Below, piece after piece: positions 53,040 through 64,000 of a stretch of DNA of 64,000 nt (the stretch's first letter is position 1; the number at the start of each line of letters is the position of its first letter). This DNA comes from Enterobacter pseudoroggenkampii. Lineage in GTDB: Bacteria; Pseudomonadota; Gammaproteobacteria; Enterobacterales; Enterobacteriaceae. The notes beneath the pieces were generated by a model. The model was given only the letters and a program-made list of their open reading frames with translations, was not told the DNA's origin and did not search any database. Where the stretch lies: assembly GCF_026420145.1 (NCBI RefSeq), contig NZ_JAPMLV010000002.1, positions 124,001 through 188,000 of the forward strand, given 5' to 3'. The translations under genes and the position numbers were made by a program.

Positions 53040-56000
53040 TTACTTGCTAATCTGCGCGTGCATTTCCTGCACTGAAATCACCTTCTCGGTAGCATCCGCG
53101 TTCAGCGCCATGGCCGTTGCGAAACCGCCGTTCAGGGTGGTGTCGTAGTGCACTTTGTACTGCAGCGCGCTGCGGCGAATCAGCTTGGAGTCTTCGATCG
53201 CCTGGCGGCCTGCGGTGGTGTTGATGATGTAGGTGTATTCGCCATTCTTGATACGATCCTGAATGTGCGGACGACCTTCATGCACCTTGTTCACCAGACG
53301 CGGGTTGATGCCGGCTTCGCCCAGCACAATCGCCGTACCGTGGGTTGCATCCAGCTCGAAGCCCTGTTTCAGCAGCTTGGCGGCCAGGTCAACCACGCGC
53401 TCTTTGTCGCCTTCACGAACGGAGAGCAGCGCACGGCCTGATTTTCTCATGGTGGAGCTACTGCCCAGCTGTGCCTTCGCGAACGCTTCAGCGAAGGTGC
53501 GGCCTACGCCCATCACTTCCCCGGTAGAGCGCATTTCTGGCCCTAACAGCGGGTCAACGCCCGGGAATTTGTTGAACGGCAGCACCACTTCTTTCACCGA
53601 GTAGTACGGTGGAATGATCTCTTTGGTCACACCTTGCTGCGCCAGCGTCTGGCCCGCCATCACGCGCGCCGCCACTTTCGCCAGCGGTACGCCGGTGGCT
53701 TTGGAGACGAACGGTACGGTACGTGCCGCACGCGGGTTCACTTCAATCAGGTAGACTTCGTTGTCTTTCACCGCGAACTGGACGTTCATCAGACCGCGAA
53801 CCTGCAGCTCGAAGGCCAGCTTCTGCACCTGCTGGCGCATCACGTCCTGAATCTCCTGACTCAGCGTGTAGGCTGGCAGAGAACAGGCTGAGTCACCGGA
53901 GTGTACGCCTGCCTGCTCGATGTGCTCCATGATGCCGCCAATCAGCACCATTTCGCCGTCGCAGATGGCGTCCACGTCCACTTCAACCGCGTCGTCGAGG
54001 AAGCGGTCGAGCAGCACTGGCGCATCGTTGGACACGCTTACCGCGGTCTGGAAGTAGCGGCGCAGGTCGGCTTCGTCATACACGATTTCCATCGCGCGGC
54101 CGCCCAGTACGTACGAAGGACGCACCACCAGCGGGTAGCCAATCTCTTTCGCCTTCTCAACGGCCATCTCAATGGCGGTGACGGTGGCGTTCGCCGGCTG
54201 TTTCAGCTTCAGACGGTCAACCGCCTGCTGGAAACGCTCACGGTCTTCCGCACGGTCAATCGCATCCGGGCTGGTACCAATAACCGGCACGCCTGCAGCT
54301 TCCAGCGCGCGCGCCAGCTTCAGCGGGGTCTGGCCGCCGTACTGCACGATAACGCCTTTTGGCTTCTCGATGCGCACGATTTCCAGCACGTCTTCCAGGG
54401 TTACCGGCTCGAAGTAGAGGCGGTCAGAGGTGTCGTAGTCGGTCGATACGGTTTCCGGGTTACAGTTGACCATGATGGTCTCGTAACCGTCTTCACGCAG
54501 CGCCAGGGAGGCGTGCACGCAGCAGTAGTCGAACTCAATACCCTGGCCGATACGGTTTGGACCGCCGCCCAGCACCATAATCTTGTCGCGGTCGACGGAC
54601 GGGTTCGCTTCGCACTCGTCTTCATAGGTGGAGTACATGTAGGCGGTGTCGGTCGAGAATTCTGCCGCGCAGGTGTCCACGCGCTTGTAGACCGGGTGCA
54701 GGTCATACTGGTCGCGCAGCTTGCGGATTTCCGCTTCACGCACGCCCGCCAGCTTAGCCAGACGCGCATCGGCGAAGCCTTTACGCTTCAGCACGCGCAG
54801 GAAGTCAGCGTCCAGGCCGGTGATGCCCAGCTCAGCCACCTGCTCTTCCAGACGCACCAGCTCTTCAATCTGCACCAGGAACCAGCGGTCGATGTTGGTC
54901 AGGTTGAACACGCCGTCGACGGACAGCCCCGCACGGAAGGCATCGGCGATGTACCAGATACGCTCTGCGCCCGCGTCCTTCAGCTCGCGGCGGATTTTCG
55001 TCAGCGCTTCCGGGTCGTCCAGGCTCACTTTCGGGTCGAAGCCGGTCGCGCCCACTTCGAGACCGCGCAGCGCTTTCTGCAGGGATTCCTGCTGCGTGCG
55101 GCCAATCGCCATCACTTCACCGACAGATTTCATCTGGGTGGTCAGACGGTCGTTCGCGCCTGCAAATTTCTCGAAGTTGAAGCGTGGAATTTTGGTGACA
55201 ACGTAGTCGATGGACGGCTCGAAGGACGCAGGGGTGCGGCCACCGGTGATGTCGTTCATCAGCTCGTCGAGGGTGTAGCCCACCGCCAGTTTCGCCGCCA
55301 CTTTCGCAATCGGGAAGCCGGTCGCTTTAGAGGCCAGCGCGGAGGAACGGGACACGCGCGGGTTCATTTCGATAACAATCAGACGGCCGGTTTTCGGGTT
55401 AACGGAGAACTGCACGTTAGAACCGCCGGTTTCCACGCCGATTTCACGCAGTACCGCCATCGAGGCGTTACGCATGATTTGATACTCTTTGTCGGTCAGG
55501 GTCTGAGCTGGCGCAACGGTGATGGAGTCACCGGTGTGGATACCCATCGCATCGAAGTTTTCGATAGAGCAGACGATGATGCAGTTGTCGTTTTTATCAC
55601 GCACCACTTCCATCTCGTACTCTTTCCAGCCAATCAGCGATTCATCAATCAGCAGCTCTTTGGTTGGGGAGAGATCCAGACCGCGTTCGCAAATCTCTTC
55701 GAACTCTTCGCGGTTGTAGGCGATGCCGCCGCCGGTGCCGCCCATGGTGAACGATGGACGGATGATGCACGGATAGCCCACGTCAGCCGCAACGGCCAGC
55801 GCTTCTTCCATGTTGTGTGCGATACCGGAGCGCGCGGTGTCGAGGCCGATTTTCTTCATCGCCACGTCGAAGCGGCGACGGTCTTCTGCTTTATCAATCG
55901 CGTCGGCGGTCGCACCAATCATGGTCACGCCGAACTCGGCCAGCACGCCCTGACGCTCCAGCTCCAGCGCACAGTTCAGCGCCGTCTGGCCGCCCATGGT

Positions 56001-56264
56001 TGGCAGCACTGCGTCCGGACGCTCTTTCTCGATGATTTTACGCACCACTTCCCAGTGAATCGGCTCGATGTAGGTTGCATCAGCCATTTCCGGGTCGGTC
56101 ATGATGGTCGCCGGGTTAGAGTTCACCAGGATAACGCGGTAACCCTCTTCGCGCAGGGCTTTACACGCCTGCGCGCCGGAGTAGTCGAATTCACAGGCCT
56201 GGCCGATCACGATCGGGCCAGCGCCAAGGATCAGGATGCTTTTTATGTCTGTACGTTTTGGCAT
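53040..56264 (-). CDS. carB: CarB, carbamoyl-phosphate synthase large subunit
   Basis: CarB makes carbamoyl phosphate from bicarbonate, ammonia (delivered from CarA) and two ATP, supplying pyrimidine and arginine synthesis. The 1074 residues (E. coli 1073) show the internal duplication: two ATP-grasp halves (about 1-400 and 550-930) with parallel motifs ([19 protein letters not shown] and [19 protein letters not shown]), an oligomerisation domain between them, and a C-terminal MGS-like allosteric domain (about 935 onward) that binds UMP, IMP and ornithine. carA lies 18 bases upstream. Confidence 0.97.
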   Translation of the reverse strand: MPKRTDIKSILILGAGPIVIGQACEFDYSGAQACKALREEGYRVILVNSNPATIMTDPEMADATYIEPIHWEVVRKIIEKERPDAVLPTMGGQTALNCALELERQGVLAEFGVTMIGATADAIDKAEDRRRFDVAMKKIGLDTARSGIAHNMEEALAVAADVGYPCIIRPSFTMGGTGGGIAYNREEFEEICERGLDLSPTKELLIDESLIGWKEYEMEVVRDKNDNCIIVCSIENFDAMGIHTGDSITVAPAQTLTDKEYQIMRNASMAVLREIGVETGGSNVQFSVNPKTGRLIVIEMNPRVSRSSALASKATGFPIAKVAAKLAVGYTLDELMNDITGGRTPASFEPSIDYVVTKIPRFNFEKFAGANDRLTTQMKSVGEVMAIGRTQQESLQKALRGLEVGATGFDPKVSLDDPEALTKIRRELKDAGAERIWYIADAFRAGLSVDGVFNLTNIDRWFLVQIEELVRLEEQVAELGITGLDADFLRVLKRKGFADARLAKLAGVREAEIRKLRDQYDLHPVYKRVDTCAAEFSTDTAYMYSTYEDECEANPSVDRDKIMVLGGGPNRIGQGIEFDYCCVHASLALREDGYETIMVNCNPETVSTDYDTSDRLYFEPVTLEDVLEIVRIEKPKGVIVQYGGQTPLKLARALEAAGVPVIGTSPDAIDRAEDRERFQQAVDRLKLKQPANATVTAIEMAVEKAKEIGYPLVVRPSYVLGGRAMEIVYDEADLRRYFQTAVSVSNDAPVLLDRFLDDAVEVDVDAICDGEMVLIGGIMEHIEQAGVHSGDSACSLPAYTLSQEIQDVMRQQVQKLAFELQVRGLMNVQFAVKDNEVYLIEVNPRAARTVPFVSKATGVPLAKVAARVMAGQTLAQQGVTKEIIPPYYSVKEVVLPFNKFPGVDPLLGPEMRSTGEVMGVGRTFAEAFAKAQLGSSSTMRKSGRALLSVREGDKERVVDLAAKLLKQGFELDATHGTAIVLGEAGINPRLVNKVHEGRPHIQDRIKNGEYTYIINTTAGRQAIEDSKLIRRSALQYKVHYDTTLNGGFATAMALNADATEKVISVQEMHAQISK

Positions 56265-56282
56265 TGTCTTCTCGGCTCCTGA

Positions 56283-57431
56283 TTATTTAGCGGTCTTACG
56301 GTATTGCTCGATAAGTTCGATGAAGTGATCGAACAGCGGCGCGGCGTCGTGTGGGCCCGGGCTGGCTTCCGGGTGGCCCTGGAAGCTGAACGCTGGCTTA
56401 TCGGTACGGTGGATGCCCTGCAGGGTGCCATCGAACAGCGACTTGTGGGTCACGCGCAGGTTAGCCGGCATTGAGGCTTCATCGACGGCAAAGCCGTGGT
56501 TCTGCGCGGTGATCATCACCGTGTTGTTATCGATGTCTTTCACCGGGTGGTTACCACCGTGGTGGCCGAACTTCATCTTAACGGTGTTCGCACCGCTCGC
56601 CAGGGCCAGCAGCTGATGGCCGAGACAGATGCCGAATACCGGGATGTCGGTTTCCAGGAAGGACTTAATGGCGGCGATAGCGTAATCGCACGGCGCCGGG
56701 TCGCCAGGGCCGTTGGACAGGAAAATACCGTCCGGATTCATCTTCAGCACGTCTTCGGCAGACGTTTGTGCCGGCACCACCGTCAGGCGGCAGCCGCGGT
56801 CAACCAGCATGCGCAGGATGTTGCGCTTGGCGCCGAAATCGTAGGCCACCACGTGGAACGGCAGCTCGCTCTCTTTTTTCGCTTCCGGCAGGTCGCCTGA
56901 AAGCGTCCAGCTACCCTGAGTCCAGCTGTAGGCTTCAGCGGTAGTCACTTCTTTCGCCAGGTCCATGCCGTTCAGGCCCGGGAAGGCTTTCGCTTTTTCC
57001 AGCGCCAGCGTCGCATCGAGGTTATCACCCGCGATGATGCAGCCGTTCTGTGCACCTTTCTCGCGCAGCAGACGCGTTAACTTACGGGTATCGATATCGG
57101 CAATCGCCACGATGTTATGGCGCTTCAGGTAAGAAGAGAGGTCTTCGGTATTGCGGAAATTGCTGGCAATCAGCGGCAGGTCGCGAATGACCAGGCCTTG
57201 CGCATGTACCTGAGAAGATTCTTCGTCAGCAGCATTGGTGCCGACATTGCCGATATGAGGATAAGTAAGAGTAACGATTTGGCGAGAATAGGAAGGATCA
57301 GTGAGGATTTCTTGATAACCGGTCATTGAAGTATTGAAAACGACTTCCCCAACCGCCGAACCCGTTGCCCCTATGGCCCGACCGATAAACTGGGTTCCGT
57401 CTTCCAGAACCAATAGCGCTGACTTAATCAA
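56283..57431 (-). CDS. carA: CarA, carbamoyl-phosphate synthase small subunit
   Basis: CarA is the glutamine amidotransferase subunit that feeds ammonia to CarB. I start it at a TTG at 57431 ([15 protein letters not shown]), preceded by CTGGAGGG; E. coli carA also starts with TTG and both give 382 residues. A longer frame from a GTG at 57458 would begin upstream of the Shine-Dalgarno, in the ArgR region, and is rejected. The class I amidotransferase triad is visible: Cys269 in FGICLGHQ, and His353 and Glu355 in GHPEASPGP. Confidence 0.95.
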   Translation of the reverse strand: MIKSALLVLEDGTQFIGRAIGATGSAVGEVVFNTSMTGYQEILTDPSYSRQIVTLTYPHIGNVGTNAADEESSQVHAQGLVIRDLPLIASNFRNTEDLSSYLKRHNIVAIADIDTRKLTRLLREKGAQNGCIIAGDNLDATLALEKAKAFPGLNGMDLAKEVTTAEAYSWTQGSWTLSGDLPEAKKESELPFHVVAYDFGAKRNILRMLVDRGCRLTVVPAQTSAEDVLKMNPDGIFLSNGPGDPAPCDYAIAAIKSFLETDIPVFGICLGHQLLALASGANTVKMKFGHHGGNHPVKDIDNNTVMITAQNHGFAVDEASMPANLRVTHKSLFDGTLQGIHRTDKPAFSFQGHPEASPGPHDAAPLFDHFIELIEQYRKTAK

Positions 57432-57442
57432 AACACCCTCCA

Positions 57443-57480
57443 GAGAATATTCACTCACTTTATTTGCATATTAATTCATA
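57443..57480 (-). promoter_or_regulatory. ArgR boxes at carAB P2
   Basis: Two ARG-box-like sites, TGAATTAATATGCA and GTGAGTGAATATTC on the minus strand, lie side by side just upstream of the carA Shine-Dalgarno, as at the arginine-repressed P2 promoter of E. coli carAB. I did not fix the P2 hexamers. Confidence 0.75.
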
Positions 57481-57536
57481 ACCATGTCATGGATCAATGC
57501 AAATGTGTTGCCAGCGGATTTTTGGCAAACGGCGGC

Positions 57537-57565
57537 ATTCTGGGGATTTGGTGGGTAAAAGTCAA
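57537..57565 (-). promoter_or_regulatory. carAB P1 promoter
   Basis: TTGACT (57560-57565), a 17-bp spacer and CAGAAT (57537-57542) on the minus strand match the pyrimidine-regulated P1 promoter of E. coli carAB, including the AATGCCGCCGTTTG initial region. Confidence 0.8.
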
Positions 57566-57650
57566 CTTAAAACGGATATTTTGTTTAGTCTTTTGCAGGC
57601 CTGGCGAGAGGAATGAGGCTTAAGCGACAAAAAGATCAGGTAAATCACTG

Positions 57651-57666
57651 CGGAAAACGCTTGCGC
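57651..57666 (-). promoter_or_regulatory. PurR operator of carAB
   Basis: GCGCAAGCGTTTTCCG on the minus strand fits the PurR consensus ACGCAAACGTTTNCGT with three changes, about 90 bp upstream of the P1 -35. PurR control of P1 is known in E. coli. Between here and dapB the sequence is AT-rich and otherwise unassigned. Confidence 0.75.
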
Positions 57667-57802
57667 GCCTGGTTTAATAAAAAATCAGCGGATGGAGCAT
57701 CATAAAGTGGACCAAATGGTCAAAATTTACATTTCAGCAACGTTAATACGCAGCAATAGATAGGTTTTTATAGGCTTATAGCCTGATTAACATTGAAACA
57801 GT

Positions 57803-57832
57803 CAAAATAAAAGGGCAATAAAATATTGCCCT
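57803..57832 (-). terminator. dapB terminator
   Basis: On the minus strand AGGGCAATA (57832-57824), a three-base loop and TATTGCCCT (57820-57812) form a 9-bp stem followed by TTTATTTT. It starts about 54 bases after the dapB stop. Confidence 0.85.
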
Positions 57833-57885
57833 ATGCAATCAAACAATTACGACTGCAATAACCACATCACGATGGGTAATAATGC

Positions 57886-58722
<837 letters not shown>

Positions 58723-58864
58723 TTAAAATGATGTAAACCGTTTTCAGATTAACCAGCCTTGAGAAGCACTGCCAACTGAAAACACCGATAATTAGAATTT
58801 AACGTGAAACCGACTTAAATATCAGTAAAAGACATGATTTTGTCGTCACGATAAAGTAACGGTT

Positions 58865-58895
58865 AAAAAAAAGGCCAGCACAGGAGGTGCTGGCC
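58865..58895 (-). terminator. Terminator of the ribF-ileS-lspA-fkpB-ispH operon
   Basis: A 9-bp stem (GGCCAGCAC 58895-58887 with GTGCTGGCC 58881-58873 on the minus strand) and a five-base loop are followed by T8. It lies 17 bases after the ispH stop. Confidence 0.93.
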
Positions 58896-58912
58896 TTTCA
58901 TCAGAAAAGGGA

Positions 58913-59863
58913 CTATTCGACTTCGCGGGCATCAATGCGCAGTTCTTTCGGGACTTCGAAAACGATGTTCTCCTCACGTCCTTCCAGCGGCACCGCTTCG
59001 CCACCGCCCAGCTCCTGCAAACGGGAAATGACGTTCTGAACCAGAATATCTGGCGCAGACGCCCCGGCCGTCACGCCGACACAGGCCGCATGCTTAACCC
59101 ACGCTTCCTGAATATCCGACGCGTCATCAATCAGGAACGCTGCCTTCCCCATGCGCTGCGCCAGTTCGGCCAGGCGATTGGAGTTAGACGAGTTTTTGGA
59201 GCCGACCACCAGCACCACATCCGCCTGTTCAGCCAGTGCGCGCACCGCTTCCTGACGGTTAGTGGTCGCATAGCAGATATCATCTTTACGCGGACCGACG
59301 ATTTTCGGGAAGCGCTGACGCAGGGCGTCAATCACGTCTGAGGTATCGTCTACGGAGAGCGTCGTCTGGGTCATAAACGACAGACGGGCTTCATTTTTCA
59401 CGTTCAGCGTCAGGACATCTTCAGGCGACTCGACCAGATACATCCCCCCTTCCGGGTTGCTGTACTGGCCCATGGTGCCTTCAACTTCCGGATGACCGGC
59501 ATGGCCAATCAGAATCGACTCTTCACCACGACGGCTGGCGCGCGCCACTTCCATATGCACCTTGGTCACCAGTGGACAGGTGGCATCGAATACGGTCAGA
59601 TCGCGGCTTTTCGCTTCGTTACGTACCGCCTGGGAGACGCCGTGCGCGGAGAAGATCAGGATTGCACCGTCCGGCACTTCGCTGATCTGCTCAATAAAGA
59701 TGGCGCCGCGCTCGCGCAGGCTGTCAACCACGTAGCGGTTATGCACCACTTCGTGACGTACATAAATCGGCGCGCCGTAAATCTCCAGCGCGTTTTCAAC
59801 AATGCTGATAGCGCGGTCTACACCGGCGCAAAAGCCGCGCGGGTTAGCCAACAGGATCTGCAT
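58913..59863 (-). CDS. ispH: IspH, HMBPP reductase
   Basis: IspH (LytB) makes IPP and DMAPP from HMBPP in the last step of the methylerythritol phosphate pathway. I start it at the ATG at 59863 ([20 protein letters not shown]), giving 316 residues as in E. coli; the longer frame to 59947 lies inside fkpB. The three cysteines of its iron-sulfur cluster are in GFCAG (C12), DATCPLV (C96) and [14 protein letters not shown]/CVGVTAG (C197 in CYATTN). It follows fkpB with one intervening base and ends the operon. Confidence 0.96.
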   Translation of the reverse strand: MQILLANPRGFCAGVDRAISIVENALEIYGAPIYVRHEVVHNRYVVDSLRERGAIFIEQISEVPDGAILIFSAHGVSQAVRNEAKSRDLTVFDATCPLVTKVHMEVARASRRGEESILIGHAGHPEVEGTMGQYSNPEGGMYLVESPEDVLTLNVKNEARLSFMTQTTLSVDDTSDVIDALRQRFPKIVGPRKDDICYATTNRQEAVRALAEQADVVLVVGSKNSSNSNRLAELAQRMGKAAFLIDDASDIQEAWVKHAACVGVTAGASAPDILVQNVISRLQELGGGEAVPLEGREENIVFEVPKELRIDAREVE

Positions 59864-59864
59864 T

Positions 59865-60314
59865 TCAGGCCTCCAGTGCAGGATCGATTTCCAGCACTTC
59901 AACATCAAAATGAACGGTACGCCCGGCAAGCGGATGGTTGAAATCAACGGTAATCGAGTCGCCGTTGATTTCGCGGATCACGCCAGGCATTTCGCTGCCG
60001 TCCATAGCGGTAAAGAGCATAATCGCCCCGATTTCCGGTTCGCCCGCGTCCATGAACTCACGGCGCGAGAAATACTGGATCAGATCGGGACTTGGCACGC
60101 CAAACGCGGCATCCGGCTCCAGCGAAAAGGCTTTTTTCTCACCCTCTTTCAGACCGAGAAGCTGCTGCTCAAGACCTTCAGACAGGGAAGTATCGCCAAG
60201 ACGAAACAGGGCCGGTTTGCCGTTATTGCGGGTGGATTCGGCCGTTGAGCCATCATCCAGCTTCAGCGTGAAGTGAACGAGAACCGCGCTGTTGCTCTGT
60301 ACGGATTTAGACAT
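59865..60314 (-). CDS. fkpB: FkpB, FKBP-type peptidyl-prolyl isomerase
   Basis: FkpB (SlpA-like) is a cytoplasmic FKBP-type isomerase with chaperone activity. The 149 residues match E. coli FkpB. The FKBP core ([16 protein letters not shown]) is interrupted by an insert-in-flap domain around residues 70-125 ([18 protein letters not shown]), as in the SlyD/SlpA subgroup, but without the SlyD histidine-rich tail. It lies between lspA, across a BIME, and ispH. Confidence 0.94.
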   Translation of the reverse strand: MSKSVQSNSAVLVHFTLKLDDGSTAESTRNNGKPALFRLGDTSLSEGLEQQLLGLKEGEKKAFSLEPDAAFGVPSPDLIQYFSRREFMDAGEPEIGAIMLFTAMDGSEMPGVIREINGDSITVDFNHPLAGRTVHFDVEVLEIDPALEA

Positions 60315-60334
60315 GCAAATTGCTCGCTTGTTTT

Positions 60335-60401
60335 GCCCGGTGGCGCTGCGCTTGCCGGGCCTACATTAACCGTAGGCCGGGTAAGCGCAGCGCCCCCCGG
60401 C
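60335..60401. repeat. REP/BIME element between lspA and fkpB
   Basis: Two inverted REP units (60335-60360, GCCCGGTGGCGCTGCGCTTG; and 60376-60401, GCCGGGTAAGCGCAGCGCC) are joined by a 15-base linker CTACATTAACCGTAG that is itself an imperfect inverted repeat. Same design as the element at 34811-34876. Confidence 0.92.
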
Positions 60402-60407
60402 TGGTTT

Positions 60408-60908
60408 TTACGCCTGCTCTTTCGCGGCGGGTTTCGGCAGGAAGCCTTCCAGCACGATTAACGCCGCACCGATGCAAATTGCGCTATCGGCGAGGTTAAA
60501 GGTCGCGAAGTGCCAGTCGCCGACGTAGAAGTCGATCATATCGACCACAAAGCCGTGCCACAGGCGGTCAAACAGGTTGCCCAGCGCGCCGCCAATGATC
60601 AGCGCGTAGGCGATGTTATTCAGCTTTTGCGTCGCCTTCGAGCGGTACATCAGCACAGCCAGGATCACGCAGATACCAAGAGCGATACCCGCAAAGAACC
60701 AGCGCTGCCAGCCACCGCTATCGGCAAGGAAACTGAACGCTGCGCCGTAGTTACGTGCGTAGTGCAGGTTAAGTGACGGGAACAGCGGGACCGTCTCCCC
60801 CAGAGCAAAATTCTGGAGGATCAGGAACTTGCTGCCCAGATCGATAATCAGCACCACCACAACCAGCCACAGCCAGCGCAGTCCTGTTGAACAGAGAGTT
60901 TTACTCAT
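60408..60908 (-). CDS. lspA: LspA, lipoprotein signal peptidase
   Basis: LspA (signal peptidase II) cleaves prolipoprotein signal peptides after lipid modification; it would process the lipoprotein encoded at 52667-52900. The 166 residues (E. coli 164) contain four membrane helices. The catalytic aspartates are in the conserved blocks [10 protein letters not shown] and [22 protein letters not shown]. Its start codon shares one base with the ileS stop (TGATG). Confidence 0.96.
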   Translation of the reverse strand: MSKTLCSTGLRWLWLVVVVLIIDLGSKFLILQNFALGETVPLFPSLNLHYARNYGAAFSFLADSGGWQRWFFAGIALGICVILAVLMYRSKATQKLNNIAYALIIGGALGNLFDRLWHGFVVDMIDFYVGDWHFATFNLADSAICIGAALIVLEGFLPKPAAKEQA

Positions 60909-63724
60909 CAGGCAAACTTACGTTTTTCGCCGTCACCGGCGACGTTGCTTACACAGCGTCCGCAGATGTCTGCGTGTTCCGCCACCTGACCGACATCGGT
61001 GGTGTAATGCCAGCAGCGCGGGCATTTCTCACCGTCGGCTTTGCTCAGCGCGACTTTCAGTCCTTTGAGCAGTTCGCTCTGCTGAGCATCAGCAGAAGCC
61101 TCGGCATAATCCGCAACTTTCGCACCGGAGGTCAACAGGACAAATCGTAATTCATCGCCCAGCGCCGTCAGCTTCGCCGCCAGCTCCGGTTCAGCGTACA
61201 GCGTGACTGCTGCTTCCAGAGAGCCGCCGACTTTCTTGTCTGCACGCGCCTGCTCGATAACCTTGTTCACTTCGCCACGCACTTTCAGCAGCTCGTCCCA
61301 GAAGGCATCGTTCATCGCTTCGGTGCTGGAGAGGTCGAACAGATCTTCGTACCACTCGCCGGTGAAGACATACTTCTCACGATCGCCCGGCAGGTAACCC
61401 CAGATTTCATCCGCGGTGAAGGACATGATCGGCGCCATCCAGCGTACCAGCGCTTCTGCGATATGGAACAGCGCGGTCTGGCAGCTACGACGCGCCACGC
61501 TATCCGCTTTCGCGGTGTACTGGCGGTCTTTGATGATGTCGAGGTAGAACGAGCCCATCTCAATGGAGCAGAAGCGCATCAGGCGCTGCACCACTTCGTG
61601 GAAGTCATAAGACTCATAGGCCTTCAGGATATCTTCCTGCGCCGCTTTCGCGCAGCCTACCGCCCAGCGGTCCAGCACGACCATCTCTTCCGGTTTCACC
61701 ATGTCTTTTGCCGGATCGAACCCGTTCAGGTTCGCCAGCAGGAAGCGCGCGGTGTTACGGATACGACGATAGCTGTCGGCAGCACGTTTCAGGATCTCGT
61801 CAGATACCGCCATTTCGCCGGTGTAGTCGGTCGACGCCACCCACAGACGCAGAATGTCTGCGCCCAGCTTGTTCATCACGTCCTGCGGAGAAACGGTGTT
61901 ACCGATAGATTTGGACATCTTACGGCCCTGACCATCCACGGTGAAGCCGTGAGTCAGTACCTGACGGTAAGGCGCTTTACCCTTCATGGCGGTAGAGATC
62001 ATCAGAGATGACATGAACCAGCCGCGGTGTTGGTCAGAGCCTTCCAGATACATATCGGCAGCGTGGCCAGCAAACTCCGGACGCACGTCAACCACGGAGG
62101 AGTGGGTCGATCCGGAATCAAACCACACGTCCAGGGTATCCGGCACTTTCTCGTAGCTGTCAGCGTCAGCGCCCAGGATGTCGCGGGCGTCGAGATCCCA
62201 CCACGCCTGAATGCCGTCAACTTCGACGCGCTTCGCCACTTCTTCCATCAGTTCCAGGGTGTTCGGGTGCAGCTCCTGCGTCTCTTTATGTACGAACAGA
62301 GACATCGGTACGCCCCAGGTACGCTGACGGGAGATACACCAGTCAGGACGGTTAGCCACCATGGATTCGATACGCGCCTGGCCCCAGTCAGGGATCCACT
62401 GCACGCCTTTGATCTCTTTCAGAGACTGCTCGCGCAGGCCCTTCTGATCCATGCTGACGAACCACTGCGGGGTCGCACGGAAGATGATCGGGGTCTTGTG
62501 ACGCCAGCAGCACGGATAGCTGTGCTGCATTTTTTCAACGTGCAGCAACGCGCCGCTGGTGCGCAGCATGTCGACGATGATGTCGTTCGCTTTGAAGACG
62601 TTGATGCCGTCCAGCGCCGGGTAGGTGCCAGGCAGGTAAGATCCGTCCGGGCCCACCGGGTTAGCGATTTCAAGACCGTACTTCAGGCTGATGTTGTAGT
62701 CGTCAGGACCGTGGCCACCGGCGGTATGCACCGCACCGGTACCCGCTTCCAGCGTCACGTGGTCGCCCAGAATCGCCGGAACGTCGAAGTCCAGGAACGG
62801 GTGCTTGAAGCGCATCAGCTCCAGCGCGTCACCTTTCACGGTGCCCAGCACGGTGTAGTCGGTGATATGCGCACGCTTCAGCACGCTTTCAACCAGATCT
62901 TTCGCCAGGATAACCGCCTGACCTTCAACCTGAACCAGCGCGTATTCGAACTCACCGGACAGGGAGATCGCGCGGTTCGCAGGCAGGGTCCACGGGGTGG
63001 TGGTCCAGATCACCAGCGAGATTGGGCCGTTTACTGAGGAGACGCCAAATTTGGCTTTCACCGCATCCTGATCGACGGCCTGGAAGGCCACGTCGATAGA
63101 TGGAGAGGTTTTGTCGTAATACTCCACTTCCGCTTCTGCCAGCGCAGAGCGGCAGTCCACGCACCAGTGCACCGGCTTAGCGCCTTTGTGCAGGTGGCCG
63201 TTACCGATAATTTTACCCAGCGCACGAATGATGTTGGCTTCGGTTTTGAAGTCCATGGTCAGGTACGGGTGCGACCAGTCGCCCAGCACGCCCAGACGGA
63301 TGAAGTCAGCGCGCTGACCGTCAACCTGCGTAGCGGCGTATTCGCGGCACTTCGCACGGAACTCGGCGGCGGTGAACTTCTCACCCGGCTTGCCAAACTC
63401 TTGCTCCACTTTCAGCTCGATTGGCAGACCGTGGCAGTCCCAGCCCGGAACGTAAGGCGAGTCATATCCCGCGAGGCCTTTGGACTTCACGATAATGTCT
63501 TTCAGAATCTTGTTAACCGAGTGACCAATATGAATGCTGCCATTCGCATATGGAGGGCCATCATGCAGAATGAAGGATTTTTTGCCTTTTTTGGCTGCAC
63601 GAATGATGCCGTACAGGTCATCATCGGTCCAACGCGCCAGCATTCCCGGTTCGCGCTTGGCGAGATCGCCGCGCATCGGGAACCCTGTTTCCGGCAAATT
63701 CAGGGTTGATTTATAGTCACTCAT
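60908..63724 (-). CDS. ileS: IleS, isoleucyl-tRNA synthetase
   Basis: IleS charges tRNA-Ile and edits misactivated valine. The 938 residues equal E. coli IleRS. The class I signature HIGH (65-68) is in [14 protein letters not shown] is in [10 protein letters not shown], and the C-terminal zinc site uses CPRC and CGRC. The editing domain (CP1) retains H333 and D342 but reads [10 protein letters not shown], with Gly336 where E. coli has Pro; the next ten residues ([10 protein letters not shown]) also differ. It is preceded by ribF (45-bp gap) and overlaps lspA by one base. Confidence 0.97.
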   Translation of the reverse strand: MSDYKSTLNLPETGFPMRGDLAKREPGMLARWTDDDLYGIIRAAKKGKKSFILHDGPPYANGSIHIGHSVNKILKDIIVKSKGLAGYDSPYVPGWDCHGLPIELKVEQEFGKPGEKFTAAEFRAKCREYAATQVDGQRADFIRLGVLGDWSHPYLTMDFKTEANIIRALGKIIGNGHLHKGAKPVHWCVDCRSALAEAEVEYYDKTSPSIDVAFQAVDQDAVKAKFGVSSVNGPISLVIWTTTPWTLPANRAISLSGEFEYALVQVEGQAVILAKDLVESVLKRAHITDYTVLGTVKGDALELMRFKHPFLDFDVPAILGDHVTLEAGTGAVHTAGGHGPDDYNISLKYGLEIANPVGPDGSYLPGTYPALDGINVFKANDIIVDMLRTSGALLHVEKMQHSYPCCWRHKTPIIFRATPQWFVSMDQKGLREQSLKEIKGVQWIPDWGQARIESMVANRPDWCISRQRTWGVPMSLFVHKETQELHPNTLELMEEVAKRVEVDGIQAWWDLDARDILGADADSYEKVPDTLDVWFDSGSTHSSVVDVRPEFAGHAADMYLEGSDQHRGWFMSSLMISTAMKGKAPYRQVLTHGFTVDGQGRKMSKSIGNTVSPQDVMNKLGADILRLWVASTDYTGEMAVSDEILKRAADSYRRIRNTARFLLANLNGFDPAKDMVKPEEMVVLDRWAVGCAKAAQEDILKAYESYDFHEVVQRLMRFCSIEMGSFYLDIIKDRQYTAKADSVARRSCQTALFHIAEALVRWMAPIMSFTADEIWGYLPGDREKYVFTGEWYEDLFDLSSTEAMNDAFWDELLKVRGEVNKVIEQARADKKVGGSLEAAVTLYAEPELAAKLTALGDELRFVLLTSGAKVADYAEASADAQQSELLKGLKVALSKADGEKCPRCWHYTTDVGQVAEHADICGRCVSNVAGDGEKRKFA

Positions 63725-63769
63725 CAGATTCTCGGTTCCGTATTTATCACGTAGGCAGTTAAGCCGGGT

Positions 63770-64000
63770 TCAAAGCCCAAAAAACTCGCGGGCCGTCAAT
63801 TCATCTCGCGCAATTTGCGCTTTGAGTTCATCCAGCGAACCAAATCGCTGCTCGTTGCGTATTTTTTTACGCAGTATCACATCTATATGGCGACCATACA
63901 GGTCCATTACAACGTCCAGCAGGTGCACTTCCAGCTGTTGACGCACACCGGCGACGGTCGGACGCGTGCCAATATTGGCGACGCCGTAAAACGGCTTATC
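63770..64000 (-). CDS. ribF: RibF, riboflavin kinase/FAD synthetase (C-terminal part)
   Basis: The last 76 codons of ribF lie here; the rest is outside the window. RibF makes FMN and then FAD. Translation reads DKPFYGVANIGTRPTVAG and later LEVHLLDVVMDLYGRHI, which is the riboflavin kinase domain (PTxN-type GTRPTV motif). It ends in REFFGL and a TGA, about four residues shorter than E. coli, which continues TKPA. It is the first gene of the ileS operon in this window. Confidence 0.93.
   Translation of the reverse strand, partial: DKPFYGVANIGTRPTVAGVRQQLEVHLLDVVMDLYGRHIDVILRKKIRNEQRFGSLDELKAQIARDELTAREFFGL

Noticed and set aside
53901..56282. 793-codon open frame on the plus strand opposite carB
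   Set aside because: Long antisense frames are common opposite highly biased genes. The product is rich in His, Arg, Phe and Val with no domain, and carB is clearly the real gene.

Overview
The window is a block of enterobacterial core chromosome. Gene content, gene order and protein sequences closely match the E. coli K-12 segment that runs from ribF/ileS through carAB, folA, lptD, araBAD, thiBPQ and leuABCD to the mra/dcw cell-wall cluster, but it is read here from the opposite strand. Several features point away from Escherichia and toward an Enterobacter-type genus: a 281-residue AraC, a 50-residue SgrT, two extra genes between leuD and setA, and a small lipoprotein gene in place of the E. 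coli genes between kefF and carB. The genus is an inference from gene content, not from a marker gene. I found no rRNA, tRNA, insertion sequence, prophage, CRISPR array or defence island.

Region by region. 1-10.3 kb (minus strand): mraZ-rsmH-ftsL-ftsI-murE-murF-mraY-murD-ftsW-murG (murG cut by the window edge), the tightly overlapping division and peptidoglycan operon, with its Pmra promoter and MraZ-binding repeats. 10.8-14.3 kb (minus): cra, ilvH, ilvI. 14.6-21.1 kb: leuO (minus), divergent from the attenuated leuLABCD operon (plus). 21.2-22.8 kb (plus): a non-E. coli insert with a cation diffusion facilitator and a cytochrome b561-like protein. 22.8-26.0 kb: the sugar-phosphate stress module setA and sgrS/sgrT (minus), divergent from sgrR (plus). 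26.1-29.5 kb: a TPP riboswitch and thiBPQ. 29.5-35.6 kb: yabI, then araC divergent from araBAD, with its operators. 35.6-41.7 kb: polB (SOS), rapA, rluA. 41.75-49.5 kb: djlA (minus), divergent from lptD-surA-pdxA-rsmA-apaG-apaH (plus). 49.6-52.9 kb (minus): folA, kefC, kefF and a YgdI/YgdR-type lipoprotein. 53.0-60.3 kb (minus): carB, carA, dapB, ispH, fkpB. 60.4-64 kb (minus): lspA, ileS and the 3' end of ribF.

Functionally the window combines peptidoglycan precursor synthesis and septation, branched-chain amino acid synthesis (ilvIH, leuABCD) with its LeuO regulator, thiamine uptake, arabinose catabolism, outer-membrane biogenesis (lptD, surA), pyrimidine/arginine and lysine/DAP supply (carAB, dapB), potassium efflux (kefFC), isoprenoid synthesis (ispH) and lipoprotein maturation (lspA).

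Most of the window is ordinary conserved sequence. The parts I judge worth a second look are non-coding: a 12-bp inverted repeat that overlaps the kefF ribosome-binding site; a second 12-bp long-loop inverted repeat inside the leuD-setA insert; a polB promoter whose -10 box lies in the loop of the araD terminator; a possible 18-codon leader upstream of cra; and two REP/BIME elements placed inside operons. I did not see a clearly new multi-gene system.
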